Shown one piece after another: positions 44,031 through 55,666 of a stretch of DNA of 64,000 nt (the first letter of the stretch is position 1; the number at the start of each line of letters is the position of its first letter). Position numbers and translations under genes: made by a program. This DNA comes from CAWANF01 sp963783355 (lineage in GTDB: Bacteria; Bacteroidota; Rhodothermia; Balneolales; DATFMH01). The DNA lies in contig CAWANF010000011.1 in the NCBI GenBank assembly GCA_963783355.1, positions 1-64,000 on the forward strand. Reading direction: 5' to 3'. A model generated the notes under the pieces. That model was not told where the DNA came from and made no database searches. It worked only from the letters and a program-made list of their open reading frames with translations.

Positions 44031-45829
44031 TCAGTAACCAGGATTTTGTGTTATTTCAGGATTCTGATCTATTACCGTTCTGTGGAATTGGATCCAGGTA
44101 CATGTATTGATGGAATGTATGAGGATGTCCCAGAAGCGTTGGGGTATAGGTCCACACCCCACTGTTATCCGAAGGATGCGTGTTTTGAATTACCATGGCA
44201 TGATGATCCTGGTTCATCACACTATCGGCAATGCCCCATCGTATGATATCCCAGAACCTTTTATTTTCATATGATAACTCAACATCCCGTTCCTGATGGA
44301 TTTCTCTTCTCATCTGATCCTGATTCATACCTGGCGCCAGGTCAGGTATACCGGCTCTTTCCCTGATTTTATTGACCGCATCATAAACCGATGCGTCCGG
44401 GCCAACGGCTTCATTCTGAGCTTCGGCATACCCGAGTAATACTTCAGCATAGCGAAAATAAATCCAGTTTGCACCGCTTTTGCTTCCACCCGGACGTACA
44501 AGCGGATTTAACTTCTTCTTGGAATAGTACCCGGTGTTACCGACATCACTGGAACCGAAATCTATTTGGTTAAGCGACGGTTTTACCTTATTGATCCAGG
44601 TATAGATCGTATCCGGTTTAGACATCCAGGCCATATCGTACGGTGCTCCATTATAAACGACCCAATCGTAGAAACGCGGATCACGATTTACATAGGGATT
44701 TTGTGGATCATACCCGGAAGTAGGATCGGTAATCGGCTTTCCATTGGCCATGTAATACTTGTCTACCAGCTCCTGTGTAGGATCGTAGTTACCCCAAGCT
44801 TACATAAACACCATTAACGAATACCGGCCCTCCGAACTGTTCATAATTGGAACCTGGGTTATCGGCAACGACCTGACGATCCCATATCACTGAAGAGTTA
44901 TACTTATTACTTTCATACCAAAGGCTCTTCAGATCCGGAAACAGCGAATAAGGATTTCCGTTACCATAGTTATCAATAAACTGCTTAAAAGTTGCAGCGG
45001 CATCTGCCCACCGGCTTTTTTTATAATTTCCAAAACCGCAGCAATCGTTCGGGTTAGAACCCACAGCAGGAACAGGAGCATTATAAGCAGGACTGGCTGC
45101 CATTAACTGTACCCAGCCTTTGAGCATTAAAGCGGCTCCCAACGTAACACGACCAGCGTCTTTATCGCCCTGATTGTATTTGATGGGCAAATAACCGTCG
45201 TTTACGATGGAGTCCAGCTGGGTAACAATAAAGTTAAAGGTCTGCTCATACGTGGCTCTTTTTTGGTATATCTGCGTGCTGTCCATGGTATTTCTGTCCA
45301 AGGGTACGGTAATGATGGGTAACCCACCGGTATGAGCCCATAACCTGTAATAAAAGAAGGCTCTCAGAAATCTTGCTTCATCAATCCGCATGTGCATCCA
45401 ATCTGCATTAAAGTTTTTGGCGTGGCTCCTTACCTCGCTTATAAACGTATTAGCCCTGCGGATTTTGGTATAAGAATCATCCCAGTTTACAAGGTCTCCA
45501 GGACCGGCCTGTCCGCCCCAAATTCCAAAATAACTTGAAGTGGTTACAATACCTTTTTTCCAGTTCCAGGAACCGTAATAGGTTCCGGCATCGTTGAAAT
45601 CTGTAAAATTATCCAAACTTTCAGGCGAATTATACAGGATATTCATGCTACCATAAACATCATTAAGAAAGATGTCGGCGGTGTTCTCCGATTGCCACTG
45701 CGTTTGATCAGTCAGCTTGGCCTTGTTCTGGTTGTTAAGAAAATTATTAACACCATTACAGGCATACATACTGGCTAATATCACACCGGCAATCAAGAGG
45801 TTTACTATTTTACTTCTTACGTTAGTCAT
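44031..45829 (-). pseudogene. SusD/RagB lipoprotein gene broken by two frameshifts
   Basis: The first frame (45829 to 44789) has a lipoprotein signal (ASMYACNG), SusD helices (EARFLRAFFYYRLWAHTGGLPII) and ends falsely in VNGVYVSLG. A second frame resumes with AWGNYDPTQELVDKYYMANG and continues through WIYFRYAEVLLGYAEAQNE, VNKIRERAGIPDL and ENKRFWDIIRWG to a false end at 44056 (PQNGNRSES). With one base removed near 44075, the normal SusD terminus appears (TVIDQNPEITQNPGY, stop at 44031). Thus one indel near 44800 and one near 44075 disrupt an otherwise complete gene of about 600 codons. The partner SusC is also broken. Confidence 0.85.
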
Positions 45830-45862
45830 GTCTGGCCTCTGTTAATTTTTTCAATTAAAAAT

Positions 45863-48800
45863 CTAGAAATTTATGTTTATCCCTAAGGTGTATATCGTCT
45901 GAAGGGGATACTGCGGAAAAGCAGAATTAACGGTGATTTGAGGATCCATAAAGTTAAGCTTGCTTACGGTGAACAAATTCTGTCCGGATAAATAGATCCT
46001 CAGCTTCCTGATACTCAGTTTATTGGTGATACTGCGTGGAAGCGTATAGCCAAGCACGGCTGTTTTCAGTCTTACGTAAGCATTGTTTACCATCCAGAAA
46101 TCAGAAGTTTGATTATTATTGGCATCCGGAGATGGTGTAGCCCGCGGATACATAGCATTCTGATTTGTTGGTGTCCAGCGATTATTGTAGTACTGATATG
46201 CAGTATTGCTGTCGTTATTGTTGAAAGGAACCGTATAAAAACCGTTTACATTCACACTTGAGAGGGCGGATCCCTGAAATAACATGCTGAGATCGAATCC
46301 CTTCCATGAAAGCGTGGGCGTAAGACCAAACGTAATTTCCGGATCCGGAGGATTACCAATAGGTACATTATCTTTTGAATCAATTTTACCGTCATGATTG
46401 ATATCGGCATATTTAATATCACCCGGATGTAATGTCCCGAATTGTGTAACATTATATCCATCTTTGGCATCGATTATCCCGTCTCCGTCTTTATCGTCAG
46501 CGGTAGTGAAAATACCGATTGCATGAAGTCCAAAAGGAGTTTGGTATGCTCTTCCGGTTCTGCTACGATTAGGATTGTTCAGCGTTGCACTTGTCTCAAA
46601 TATCTGTAACATCTTGTTTTTGGCATAACTGAATGTACCGGATAAGCCAAAATAGACCCGTCACCTAATTGAACGTGAATTAAGATCAACGGTTGCTTCA
46701 AATCCGTGGTTCGACATAATACCCGCATTTTCCTGCGATAATTTTAAGCCATATTCTACAGGTACCGTAACGGCCGGTGGCAATAACATACCCGTTCTTT
46801 TTTCATGGAAATAGTCGAGATTAAGTGTCAATGCATCGTTCCAAAAATTAGCATCCAAACCGACATCGTACGATTTGGCTATCTCCCACGTAATATTGGG
46901 ATTCGATTCGGTACTTATACGTGAGCCGGGCACCAGAACTCCACTTCCAAAAGCGTAATCATTTGCCTGTAGATCATATCCATTCAGGTATTGATAGGCA
47001 GCTCCAGCCAGGTTTCCGGACTTACCCCAGGATCCTCTTAACTTCAAAAAGCTGATTACTTTCGGCAGTTTTATGAATTTTTCCTGAGATATCACCCATC
47101 CAGCAGAAAAAGCCGGGAAAAAGCCCCAACGGTGTCCGGGAGCAAAGTAATAGCTTCCGTCATAACGGCCAGTAGCCTGTAACAGATATTTACCGTCGTA
47201 ATTGTAATTTACAGAGTAAACAAGTCCGAACTGGCTGCTGGTTGAGTCGACTCCTGAATTATCAAAGTAATCCTTGTTCGATGGGCCTAAGTTCAACTCA
47301 TCAATATTAAGTAGATAATGAGTACGAGTGGCCGAAAAATCAGTGTACTTGCTATTGCGGGCTTCTGCCACCACAAGTCCCGTAATATGATTTTTGCCGA
47401 AATCATTTTTATAATTCAGGTAAGCCTGATAAGTAAAATGCTGGGCTTTAAAAAATGCCTCAGTAAAGTACGTGTACGAAGGTGCACCATTATCCGAGGT
47501 AGCTTGTCCTTGCGTGTACGTGGGTGGATTTGTCGTAGAGGTCTTGTGCCCAGAAATAAAACGGTCTGTGATACTGCTTAAATAATATTTGATTTGGATC
47601 GTAACTAAAGCCAATTTGGCACTTAATCCCTGGAATAAAGGGTAGCTTCTGATCGATCATAATCTTGGTCAGCAGCGTGTTATTGTTATTATTATTATAA
47701 CCTCCCGATTTAATCATACCTATAGGGGAGTTACCGGCATCCTGTCCCCAAAGGCCGTTGCTGTAATACATGTTTACAACAGGTCTGTACTTGAAACCGG
47801 CACGGAAAAGGTTAGAAGTTGAAGTGGCGGCATCAACACTACCTGTACTTTCTACAGCTCCGATAACGGAAAGATGAACTTTGGTTGTGGGAGTCGCATT
47901 GGCATCGACATTTACCGTATAGCTATATCTGCGATAGTTAACATTGTAGAACATCCCGTCCTGGTTATTGAACCCCAGGGCTGCATAATAGGTTATTGCT
48001 TTGTTCCCACCACTCATCTGCAAATCTGTCTTCATTTGTGGGGGATGTAAATTCTCATAAATTTTCCCCGCATTATTCGTTATGGGGTATTTATCAGGAT
48101 TTTGGGCATTTAATTTTGCATAGTTGGCAATCAAATCTTTTGAATAAGGCAGAGTTGAGGCTGCTGCTCCCGGATTTTCATTTAAATAAGCCTCGTTGGT
48201 TAGTTTCATATAATCCTGGGCATTGAGCATCTTGGGATAATAGGTAGGAGTTGAATACCCATACTCGGTGTGTAATGAGAATTGCGGCTTGCCGATTTCC
48301 CCAGACTTGGTGGTTATAAGAATTACCCCATTGGCTCCACCCATACCGTACGGGGCCACTGCTGCGGCATCTTTCAGGACAGTAACCGATTTTATCGTAT
48401 TGGGATCTATCTCATTAAGATTATCCCTTTTGATCCCGTCAACAACGATCAGAGGTTGGCCATTTCCTATGGTAGATATACCCCGAACACGAATTTTCGG
48501 ATCATTCTGACCCGGTTGACCGGTTTGAGATGACATACTAACACCGGCTACATTACCGGCAATCGTAGTCGAAATATTGGTTACCGGGGCCTTGGCAAGA
48601 GAACTACCTTCAACCTGGCTCACTGAACCCGTCAGGGTTGTTTTTTCCTGTGTTCCGTAACCAACTACCACGAGTTGTCCACCTGAAACAGCCTGGTTTA
48701 CTAAAGCAACATTAATTTTAGTTCTGCCATTTATAGGAATAGTCTGTGTTTTGTACCCTATATAGGATACTTCAAGTGTATCTTTCAGGTTAGGTACATT

Positions 48801-49401
48801 TAATGTATACTTACCGTTTTTATCCGTGGCAGTACCTAGACGTTGTGCCTCTTATAACAATATTCACGCCGGGAAGCGCTTCTTTAGTACTGGAATCAAT
48901 AACTCTCCCAGAAATCGTTACTTGTTGTTTTATTTGATTAGAGGAATCTATAAGTTCGCTGTCCGATTTCCTCACCAATACAATTTGATTATTGGGAGAA
49001 CCAAGCGCTTTTATATCTGTGCCGGATAATACCTTATTTACAGCCTCCATAACTGAAACATTTGTTAATTTGGCAGTCACAGTTCGGTTGGGCAATTTGC
49101 CCGCACGATATGATAAGTTTACCCCTCCTTTTTTGGCAATTTCTCTGATAGCGCTTTCCAAAGATACATGATCCAGGGAAACAGTTATCAATTTGTTATA
49201 TACTGAATTGCTAGTCAATGCACTGGTATACCAGAATAATGGAACAAATTCTTTTTCATTTTTTCCAGTTTTCTGCATACTCCTGTTTTGCATACTTCGG
49301 GCTTGTGCTAATCCCATATCAAAAACTAAAAGCGTCATTAATATAAGAGGAACCACAATCCGTCCTATTACATAGTATCTGTTTTTATCCATATCTGTCA
49401 T
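45863..49401 (-). pseudogene. SusC/RagA transporter gene with STN domain, broken by several indels
   Basis: Minus-strand fragments in different frames add up to one TonB-dependent SusC of about 1180 residues. 49401 to about 48830 encodes a signal peptide, an STN secretin/TonB signalling domain (LESAIREIAKKGGVNLSYRAGKLPN) and a regulatory-like domain start, ending falsely after RGTTS. The next frame (to 47490) gives GTATDKNGKYT, the plug (VVVGYGTQEKTTLTGSVSQ) and the first barrel strands. The next (47580 to 46661) gives barrel, ending at a TGA near 46661. The last (to 45863) ends in TLGININF. Indels are needed near 48832, near 47530 and twice near 46655-46670. The STN domain links it to the adjacent FecR and sigma genes, which are intact. 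Confidence 0.85.
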
Positions 49402-49429
49402 AGGTTTTATCCGTTATGATTAAGGATGG

Positions 49430-50521
49430 TTATTTGTTGCGATATAACACGACTGAGCGATTTTTTACAGTATATTTTAAGTCTAGTGACAATACGACTG
49501 CGTCAAGTACTTCATGCATTGGTTGACTTTCGAAAAATGTTGCCGTTAGCCGCCGATTTGTAATCGTCGAGTCTTTCAGCGTGATATTCAAATCATACCA
49601 CCGATCAAGCTTTTTAATTACTTGATGAAGAGAGGTATTGTTGAACACCAGTTTGCCTTCCGTCCAACCCATCCAATACATTAAATTCCTGACACGCGTT
49701 ACTTGTATACTGCCGTCTTTTTTCATAATCCCGATATGATCAGCTGATATGATCGCTGCGGGACGTTGGTTAACATGATCAACATTAGCGATACCTGCTT
49801 CATGCATCGCCACTTTACCCTCCGATACAATTACACGAGTACGACCTGATTCGGGATACGACCGGACAACGAACCGGGTGCTTAAATCCCGTGTAACAGT
49901 GTGGCCTGCATGAACAAGAAATGGTTTGCCCGGTTGATGAGCGACTTCGAAGTACGCCTCACCTTTAAGGTAAACCTCCCTGGTAGAATCAGAAAAATGT
50001 TGAGGTATCTTCAATTTACTGTCACCATTTAGCAGAATTTTTGTACCATCAGCCAACACAAGATGAACTCTTTCTCCTTTATGAGCTGTGACTACCTGCA
50101 TTACAGGTTTAACCGGAACAGATGTATTCTGATTCGGTTTAAAAAAAGTAGCACTGATAAAAATACTTACTGTAATAATCGAAATTACCGTTGCCCATTT
50201 GTAGAAATTCACCATCCTGGGAGTGGACAATGAACGGCCAGCAGGTGCATTACGCAATCGTTTGTATTTTTTTTTAGTGTACTGATAATTCGTTAATCCG
50301 GAAAAACGGGCATCATATTTTTTGAATCGCTCCCACGCAGAATCGGTGTCCCATTCCTCTTTTTTTTCAAAAGAAGAATCCCAAATCTTTTTAAGATTGG
50401 TTAACTCTTTCTTTATCCTCGCATCAGATGCAATCCATTTTTCAATCGATCGTTTTTCCTGAGCATTACACTCATTTGCGAGATAACGAACCAGCCACCT
50501 CCAACTTCGATCATCCAGCAT
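49430..50521 (-). CDS. FecR-family anti-sigma factor
   Basis: The 363-residue protein has a cytoplasmic N-terminal region (1-105, WRWLVRYLANECNAQEKRSIEKWI) that binds the sigma factor, one transmembrane helix (about 112-128, WATVISIITVSIFISATFF), a FecR domain (about 150-250, TAHKGERVHLVLADGTKILLN and GEAYFEVAHQPGKPFLV) and a C-terminal DUF4974-type domain (LVFNNTSLHQVIKKLDRWYDL). It should relay occupancy of an STN-bearing SusC to the sigma factor. It is intact, located 98 nt after the sigma gene and 28 nt before its SusC, which is now a pseudogene, so the signal input may be lost. Confidence 0.92.
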   Translation of the reverse strand: MLDDRSWRWLVRYLANECNAQEKRSIEKWIASDARIKKELTNLKKIWDSSFEKKEEWDTDSAWERFKKYDARFSGLTNYQYTKKKYKRLRNAPAGRSLSTPRMVNFYKWATVISIITVSIFISATFFKPNQNTSVPVKPVMQVVTAHKGERVHLVLADGTKILLNGDSKLKIPQHFSDSTREVYLKGEAYFEVAHQPGKPFLVHAGHTVTRDLSTRFVVRSYPESGRTRVIVSEGKVAMHEAGIANVDHVNQRPAAIISADHIGIMKKDGSIQVTRVRNLMYWMGWTEGKLVFNNTSLHQVIKKLDRWYDLNITLKDSTITNRRLTATFFESQPMHEVLDAVVLSLDLKYTVKNRSVVLYRNK

Positions 50522-50619
50522 TTCGACACAGTTAAAATTACTACTACTTTTATATAAACACCGCTAAGTATGGGATTACCCCTACAGGTAATTCAATTTT
50601 TTTTTGAAATACAGCTATT

Positions 50620-51219
50620 TCAATGAAAATGAAGGATTATTAAAATTATTAATGGTAAAAAATCAGTTAACTGTGTTCTCAAAAATCTGAGAGCCCGGCT
50701 CATTTGAGTCTCCACTGTTTTAATAGATAATCCAAGAATTTTGGCAATTTCCTGATAGGTCAATTTATCTTCCCTGTGCATCAGCCATATAATCCGTCGT
50801 TTTTCCGGCATTTGTTCAATTGCTCTTCGAACGGCTTCCTCAAATTCATTGCCTAAACATCTTTCTTCTGGATTCATTCTGTTATAATCTGGAAGTTTGG
50901 ATAAGTCATTTATTCCACTTCTGTTTTGTACTTTCTGATGGGCCAGGTACTTAAGAGACTGATTTTTTACCGCACGATACAAATAAGTGCAAAGAGTTCC
51001 CCTTGGTTTCCATTCACAACGATTCTTCCAGATATAAAAAAATACGTTGTGAACCAAGTCTTCAGCCACAGCATGATTTTTAACAATCCTGAAGGCAAAC
51101 TGGCATAAATGTTCATAGTAACAGCGGTACATTGCCTCAAAATCGGATGTACTGTCATTGCATATTCCTTTCACCCACTTATGATCAAGAATATCCTGTT
51201 TCTCGGTAATTAGACTCAC
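50620..51219 (-). CDS. ECF RNA polymerase sigma factor, Bacteroidota FecI-like
   Basis: The 199-residue protein has region 2 (residues 25-90: FEAMYRCYYEHLCQFAFRIVKN and AEDLVHNVFFYIWKN) and region 4 (about 130-185: EEAVRRAIEQMPEKRRIIW, LTYQEIAKILGLSIKTVETQMSRAL). This is the standard two-region ECF form. The C-terminal hydrophobic tail (LTDFLPLIILIILHF) is common in this Bacteroidota group. With FecR and the STN-type SusC it forms a trans-envelope signalling set controlling its own SusCD genes. The order sigma, FecR, SusC, SusD is the classic one. The promoter should lie in the AT-rich gap from 51220. Confidence 0.93.
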   Translation of the reverse strand: MSLITEKQDILDHKWVKGICNDSTSDFEAMYRCYYEHLCQFAFRIVKNHAVAEDLVHNVFFYIWKNRCEWKPRGTLCTYLYRAVKNQSLKYLAHQKVQNRSGINDLSKLPDYNRMNPEERCLGNEFEEAVRRAIEQMPEKRRIIWLMHREDKLTYQEIAKILGLSIKTVETQMSRALRFLRTQLTDFLPLIILIILHFH

Positions 51220-51807
51220 AACATTTTTTATGGAATATGATTATTTCCTCATACTGGTACGCAGCAGAACGTAGTAGAATACAACTCATTAGGATTTTAA
51301 TGTCTTACCTTGACAAAATCAAAAATTATTTTTAATTAAATTTCTGAAAAAAAAGAATTTGCGTATTTTCGTTCAATGTTGAAAAGAATCAGGTCTCTAA
51401 CAGGTTGTAAATATTTGTAATTGAAAATTTTACCATATTTACCCGCCCGTTTCTAATCAATACATTTTGTATCAAGCAATATTGGTCATACTGCCTGTTT
51501 ATCGAAAGTGAACGCTATGTTTCTTGATATTTGTATGTTGATTTGAACACATCCTTTGCTTGTACATCGGAATTGTCGACTTGAAACGTTTGTCGTAGGT
51601 TTTGCTTTTCTCTCCGCAGTATTGATCTCATGGGTTTGGTTATTTTTTCCTAAAAAAAACAAATTGATTATTTAACAGTAACTTTTCTTTTTTCACAGAG
51701 CATATTGACTTTATTTTTATTTGTCGTAAGCTGACACACGAATATTATTTTTTAAAAAAAAATCGGCGATTGTATATCAATATCTTGTAACACAAATTTA
51801 AAAATTG
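51220..51807. other. Divergent promoter gap, no gene seen
   Basis: This 588-bp AT-rich gap separates the minus-strand sigma gene from the plus-strand FG-GAP lipoprotein gene, so it should hold two divergent promoters. I see no credible coding frame, RNA gene or strong hairpin. A short direct repeat TTTGTCGTARG occurs at 51589 and 51720; its meaning is unknown. Confidence 0.6.
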
Positions 51808-54800
51808 ATGCGAACAACCACCTTTTTATTGTCATTCTTAATAGCGGGAATATTGACCGGATGTTCATCAAATTCCCGCTTGCATTGGGTCCGGGAAAAT
51901 GGCTACAGATGGGCCAGCGTAAATCCGGGATATTGGGGATCCACAGGTTTCAAAGAGCTGAGCGCGAAACAAACAGGTATCGATTTTGTTAATCATTTGC
52001 CAGATTCACTAATTAAAAAAAACCACCTGTTACTTAACGGATCGGGTGTTGCTGCAGGAGACGTCAACGGGGATGGACTGGTTGATTTGTATTTCACCCA
52101 ACTGGATGGCCCGAATAAGTTATATGAAAATTTAGGCGGTATGCATTTTAAGGATATAACCGCATCTGCCGGTGTTGCCCTTCCCGACCAATATTCGACA
52201 GGAGCCGTTTTTGCTGATGTGGATGGAGACGGAGACCTGGATCTTTTAGTCACCTCACTAAATAAGGATAATGTGCTCTTCATTAATGACGGACACGGTC
52301 ATTTCCACCGCTCAACGGATAGCGGACTGGGCCCCAGTCACGGAGCAACAACCCTTACCCTGGCTGACATTGATGGTGATGGGGATTTAGATCTTTACAT
52401 TGCAAACTATCGCAAAAAATCGGTTACTGATACGTTTAATATGGATCAGCTTACATGGAAAGAAACTACCAGAAAAGTCGGCGATAAATATGAGCTGATT
52501 CCACCGTTTCAGAACTATTTTACTATAATCTACCGAAAAAACAGGCCCCCAATCCGGCAAGAAACCGGTGAACAGGATGAGCTTTATTTAAATAATGGTA
52601 AAGGGGTTTTTAAAAAGGTAACCGATTTGAAACACCACTTCCTGAACGCTGACGGAAAACCTGAAGGTTTAAAAAAATACTGGGGCCTGACAGCTAAATT
52701 TTTTGACCTCAACGGGGATGGGAAACCTGATTTATATGTATGCAATGATTTCTGGTCACCCGACCAAATATGGATAAATCAGGGAGGGGGCATTTTCAAA
52801 AAATTAAATCCAAAGAGCATCCGGAATATGAGCTTTTCTTCTATGTCGATGGCCGTTTCGGATATCAACAGGGATGGATACCCGGACATTTTTGTAACGG
52901 AAATGCTCAGCCCGAATCATCAGAATAGACTGCGTGAAGCGGTCCCTGAAGTGCCCTTTTCAATGGGGGCCGGAATTATTTTCAATCAGCCGCAATACAA
53001 TCGCAATTCCCTCTATTTGAACCGGGAAGATACTACATTTGCTGAAATTTCAAATTACAGCGGTGTTGCCGCTACAGGGTGGTCCTGGGCTACTAAATTT
53101 TTGGATGTTGATTTAGACGGTTATGAAGACTTACTGGTTAATACCGGCAATCAATTCGATTTACAGGATTTGGATACCCAGGATAGTACCTACCAGAAAA
53201 TGTTAATGGGAGCAAGCAGAGTTGGTAAATATCTGTCGGCATACCCACCTTTAAGACTTACTAATAAAGTTTACCACAATAATGGGGATCTGACCTTCAC
53301 CGATAAGAGTAAAGATTGGGGTTTTCATGATGCGGATGTTTCCCAGGGTATGGCAACCGGTGACCTGGATAATGATGGCGATATCGATCTTGCAATCAAT
53401 AGGTTAAATCAAAAAGCGGTCATTTATGAGAATACCACCAACGCCCCAAGAATAGAGGTTCGTCTGAAAGGACTCCCCCCCAACACACAGGCTATTGGAG
53501 CAAAAATTAAATTAACGGGGGCAAAGGTACCTCAACAGGAACAATTACTTTCCGGTGGTGATTATGAATCTGGATCCGATCCCGAAGTGACATTCGCGGC
53601 TAATGGAAAATCAAATAATTACACTCTGTTTATTACCTGGCCCGGTGGATCAAAAACTAAAATTGACAGCGTTAAAAAAAATAGAATTTATGAGGTCTAT
53701 GAATCCAAAACGGATAATACTGATCAAGATAAACAGGTAAAAACACATCACGTAAGTGTACCTAAACCATGGTTTAAAGACGTGTCGAATCGAGTTGATT
53801 TCATACATCATGAAGATGTTTTCAAAGATTTCCAGGTTCAGCCGCTGTTACCGGAAAGATTAAGTCAGGAAGGCCCGGGACTTGCATGGATTGATTATAA
53901 TGGAGACGGTTACGACGACTTATGGATCACATCGGGAAAAGGTGGCGAAACGGCCGTATTTAAAAATACCGGCGACGGACATTTTCACCAGGTAAAATTA
54001 CCTCCTGTTAATCATAAGGCAAATGTAGATCAGACAGCAGTAATCGGTTGGAAGGATGGCCATTTTGAACAGATTGCAGTCGGAAATGCTAATTTTGAAA
54101 ATGGTTCCCCCGATGTCCCTTCAGCCTATCTTTATAAGATTGCACAAGGTACCAATAAGGTTGAAGCGGACTCATTGAATAAATTCATATCAACAACCGG
54201 TCCTTTGGCCGCCGCCGACTACAATGGTGACGGGAAAATAGATTTATTTGTCGGAGGTCGTTTCATACCGGGTGGATATCCGTTAAATGCGACCTCAAGG
54301 TTATATAAAAATGTTGATGGAAAATTCGTTCTTGATACAGCCAATGAAGCAACTTTTCAAAAAATCGGTATGGTTACTTCGGCCGTTTTTTGTGATTATG
54401 ACAATGATCATGATCCGGACCTGATTTGTACCACGGAGTGGGGCACTCTAAAGGTATTTCGAAATGATCATGGCATATTCCATGATGTAACGAAACAGCT
54501 GGGTTTAGACAAGTATTCCGGGTGGTGGCAAGGTGTAGCTACCGGAGATTTTAATAATGACGGGCGAATGGACATCGTTGCTACAAACATGGGATTAAAC
54601 AGTGTCTATAAAACCAATTTTAAGCACCCAATACGGTTGTATTATGGTGATTATAATGGAGATCACCGCATAGATATCATTGATAGTTTTTATGATGAAA
54701 GCTTGAAAGGTTACGTCCCCCGTCTGAGAGTTAATGCATTTCAATCGGTACCGGTTATTACCCGTAATGCTCATTCCAATAACAGGTTATTCTCCCGTTC

Positions 54801-55509
54801 TACTATTAAGAATATCATGGGAAGTTATGCTGCCTATGCCCATTACAAAGAGATCAATACGTTACAGAATATGGTCTTTATTAATAATGGCAAAACGTTT
54901 ACGGCGCACCCACTGCCCCGTTTAGCTCAACTAAGTTCAGCAAATTATGTTGGCGTGGCCGATGTAAATAATGATGGAAATGAAGACATATTCCTAAGTC
55001 AGAATTTCTTTGATTTACGTCCCAAAATTCCACGTATTGACAGTGGACGCGGATTATGGCTCGAAGGAGACGGTAAGGGCTATTTCAAGGTAATATCTGG
55101 TAATGTGTCCGGGATAAAAGTATATGGTGACCAACGCGGTGCCGCCCTGGGGGATTTTAATAATGACGGAAAAGTGGATCTTGCCATTTCTCAAAATGGA
55201 GGCCCTGTTAAATTATATCTGAACCAGATTAAAAAACGTGGCTACCGGATTCGCCTGGTCGGTCCGGAACACAATGAAGACGGTATCGGATCGAGCATTC
55301 GTCTTGTATATTCCGATGGAACCAAAGGGCCAAGAAGGGAAATTCAGTCTGGTTCCGGCTATTGGTCACAAAACAGTTATGTACAGGTTATGGGTGCCGC
55401 TAAAAAGGTTATCGCAATAGATGTGAACTGGTTCGACGGAACGAAACAACAAATCCAGATTAAACAATCAACAATGGATTACGTCGTTCATTACGCTTCA
55501 AAACAATAA
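51808..55509 (+). CDS. FG-GAP/VCBS repeat lipoprotein with ASPIC/UnbV domain
   Basis: About 1233 residues from the ATG at 51808; a TTG directly before it is less likely. A lipoprotein signal (FLIAGILTGCSSNS) is followed by many calcium-binding FG-GAP/VCBS repeats forming beta-propeller-like arrays, e.g. GDVNGDGLVDLYF, DVDGDGDLDLLV, DIDGDGDLDLYI, DLNGDGKPDLYV and, in the second half, DYNGDGYDDLWI and DFNNDGKVDLAI. An ASPIC/UnbV domain lies near 550-640 (IEVRLKGLPPNTQAIGAKI and FITWPGGSKTKIDSV), and a second shorter copy is at the C-terminus (IRLVGPEHNEDGIGSSI, VNWFDGTKQQIQI). Such large surface lipoproteins are frequent beside SusCD pairs in Bacteroidota. They probably bind polysaccharide or protein at the surface; a precise function is unknown. 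Confidence 0.85.
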   Translation: MRTTTFLLSFLIAGILTGCSSNSRLHWVRENGYRWASVNPGYWGSTGFKELSAKQTGIDFVNHLPDSLIKKNHLLLNGSGVAAGDVNGDGLVDLYFTQLDGPNKLYENLGGMHFKDITASAGVALPDQYSTGAVFADVDGDGDLDLLVTSLNKDNVLFINDGHGHFHRSTDSGLGPSHGATTLTLADIDGDGDLDLYIANYRKKSVTDTFNMDQLTWKETTRKVGDKYELIPPFQNYFTIIYRKNRPPIRQETGEQDELYLNNGKGVFKKVTDLKHHFLNADGKPEGLKKYWGLTAKFFDLNGDGKPDLYVCNDFWSPDQIWINQGGGIFKKLNPKSIRNMSFSSMSMAVSDINRDGYPDIFVTEMLSPNHQNRLREAVPEVPFSMGAGIIFNQPQYNRNSLYLNREDTTFAEISNYSGVAATGWSWATKFLDVDLDGYEDLLVNTGNQFDLQDLDTQDSTYQKMLMGASRVGKYLSAYPPLRLTNKVYHNNGDLTFTDKSKDWGFHDADVSQGMATGDLDNDGDIDLAINRLNQKAVIYENTTNAPRIEVRLKGLPPNTQAIGAKIKLTGAKVPQQEQLLSGGDYESGSDPEVTFAANGKSNNYTLFITWPGGSKTKIDSVKKNRIYEVYESKTDNTDQDKQVKTHHVSVPKPWFKDVSNRVDFIHHEDVFKDFQVQPLLPERLSQEGPGLAWIDYNGDGYDDLWITSGKGGETAVFKNTGDGHFHQVKLPPVNHKANVDQTAVIGWKDGHFEQIAVGNANFENGSPDVPSAYLYKIAQGTNKVEADSLNKFISTTGPLAAADYNGDGKIDLFVGGRFIPGGYPLNATSRLYKNVDGKFVLDTANEATFQKIGMVTSAVFCDYDNDHDPDLICTTEWGTLKVFRNDHGIFHDVTKQLGLDKYSGWWQGVATGDFNNDGRMDIVATNMGLNSVYKTNFKHPIRLYYGDYNGDHRIDIIDSFYDESLKGYVPRLRVNAFQSVPVITRNAHSNNRLFSRSTIKNIMGSYAAYAHYKEINTLQNMVFINNGKTFTAHPLPRLAQLSSANYVGVADVNNDGNEDIFLSQNFFDLRPKIPRIDSGRGLWLEGDGKGYFKVISGNVSGIKVYGDQRGAALGDFNNDGKVDLAISQNGGPVKLYLNQIKKRGYRIRLVGPEHNEDGIGSSIRLVYSDGTKGPRREIQSGSGYWSQNSYVQVMGAAKKVIAIDVNWFDGTKQQIQIKQSTMDYVVHYASKQ

Positions 55510-55666
55510 GCTAAATCCATTTGCTTTATACCTGCATGTTTTAATCGTTTCTTCACATTTAATTAGAAAATTTTTTAAAGGATAATTAATTCTCCTTCAC
55601 CTGCCGTTGTGATTTCAGAAGTTGCTAAGCTTTTGTAAACTGAATGATTTAAAATACGAAGTTTAA

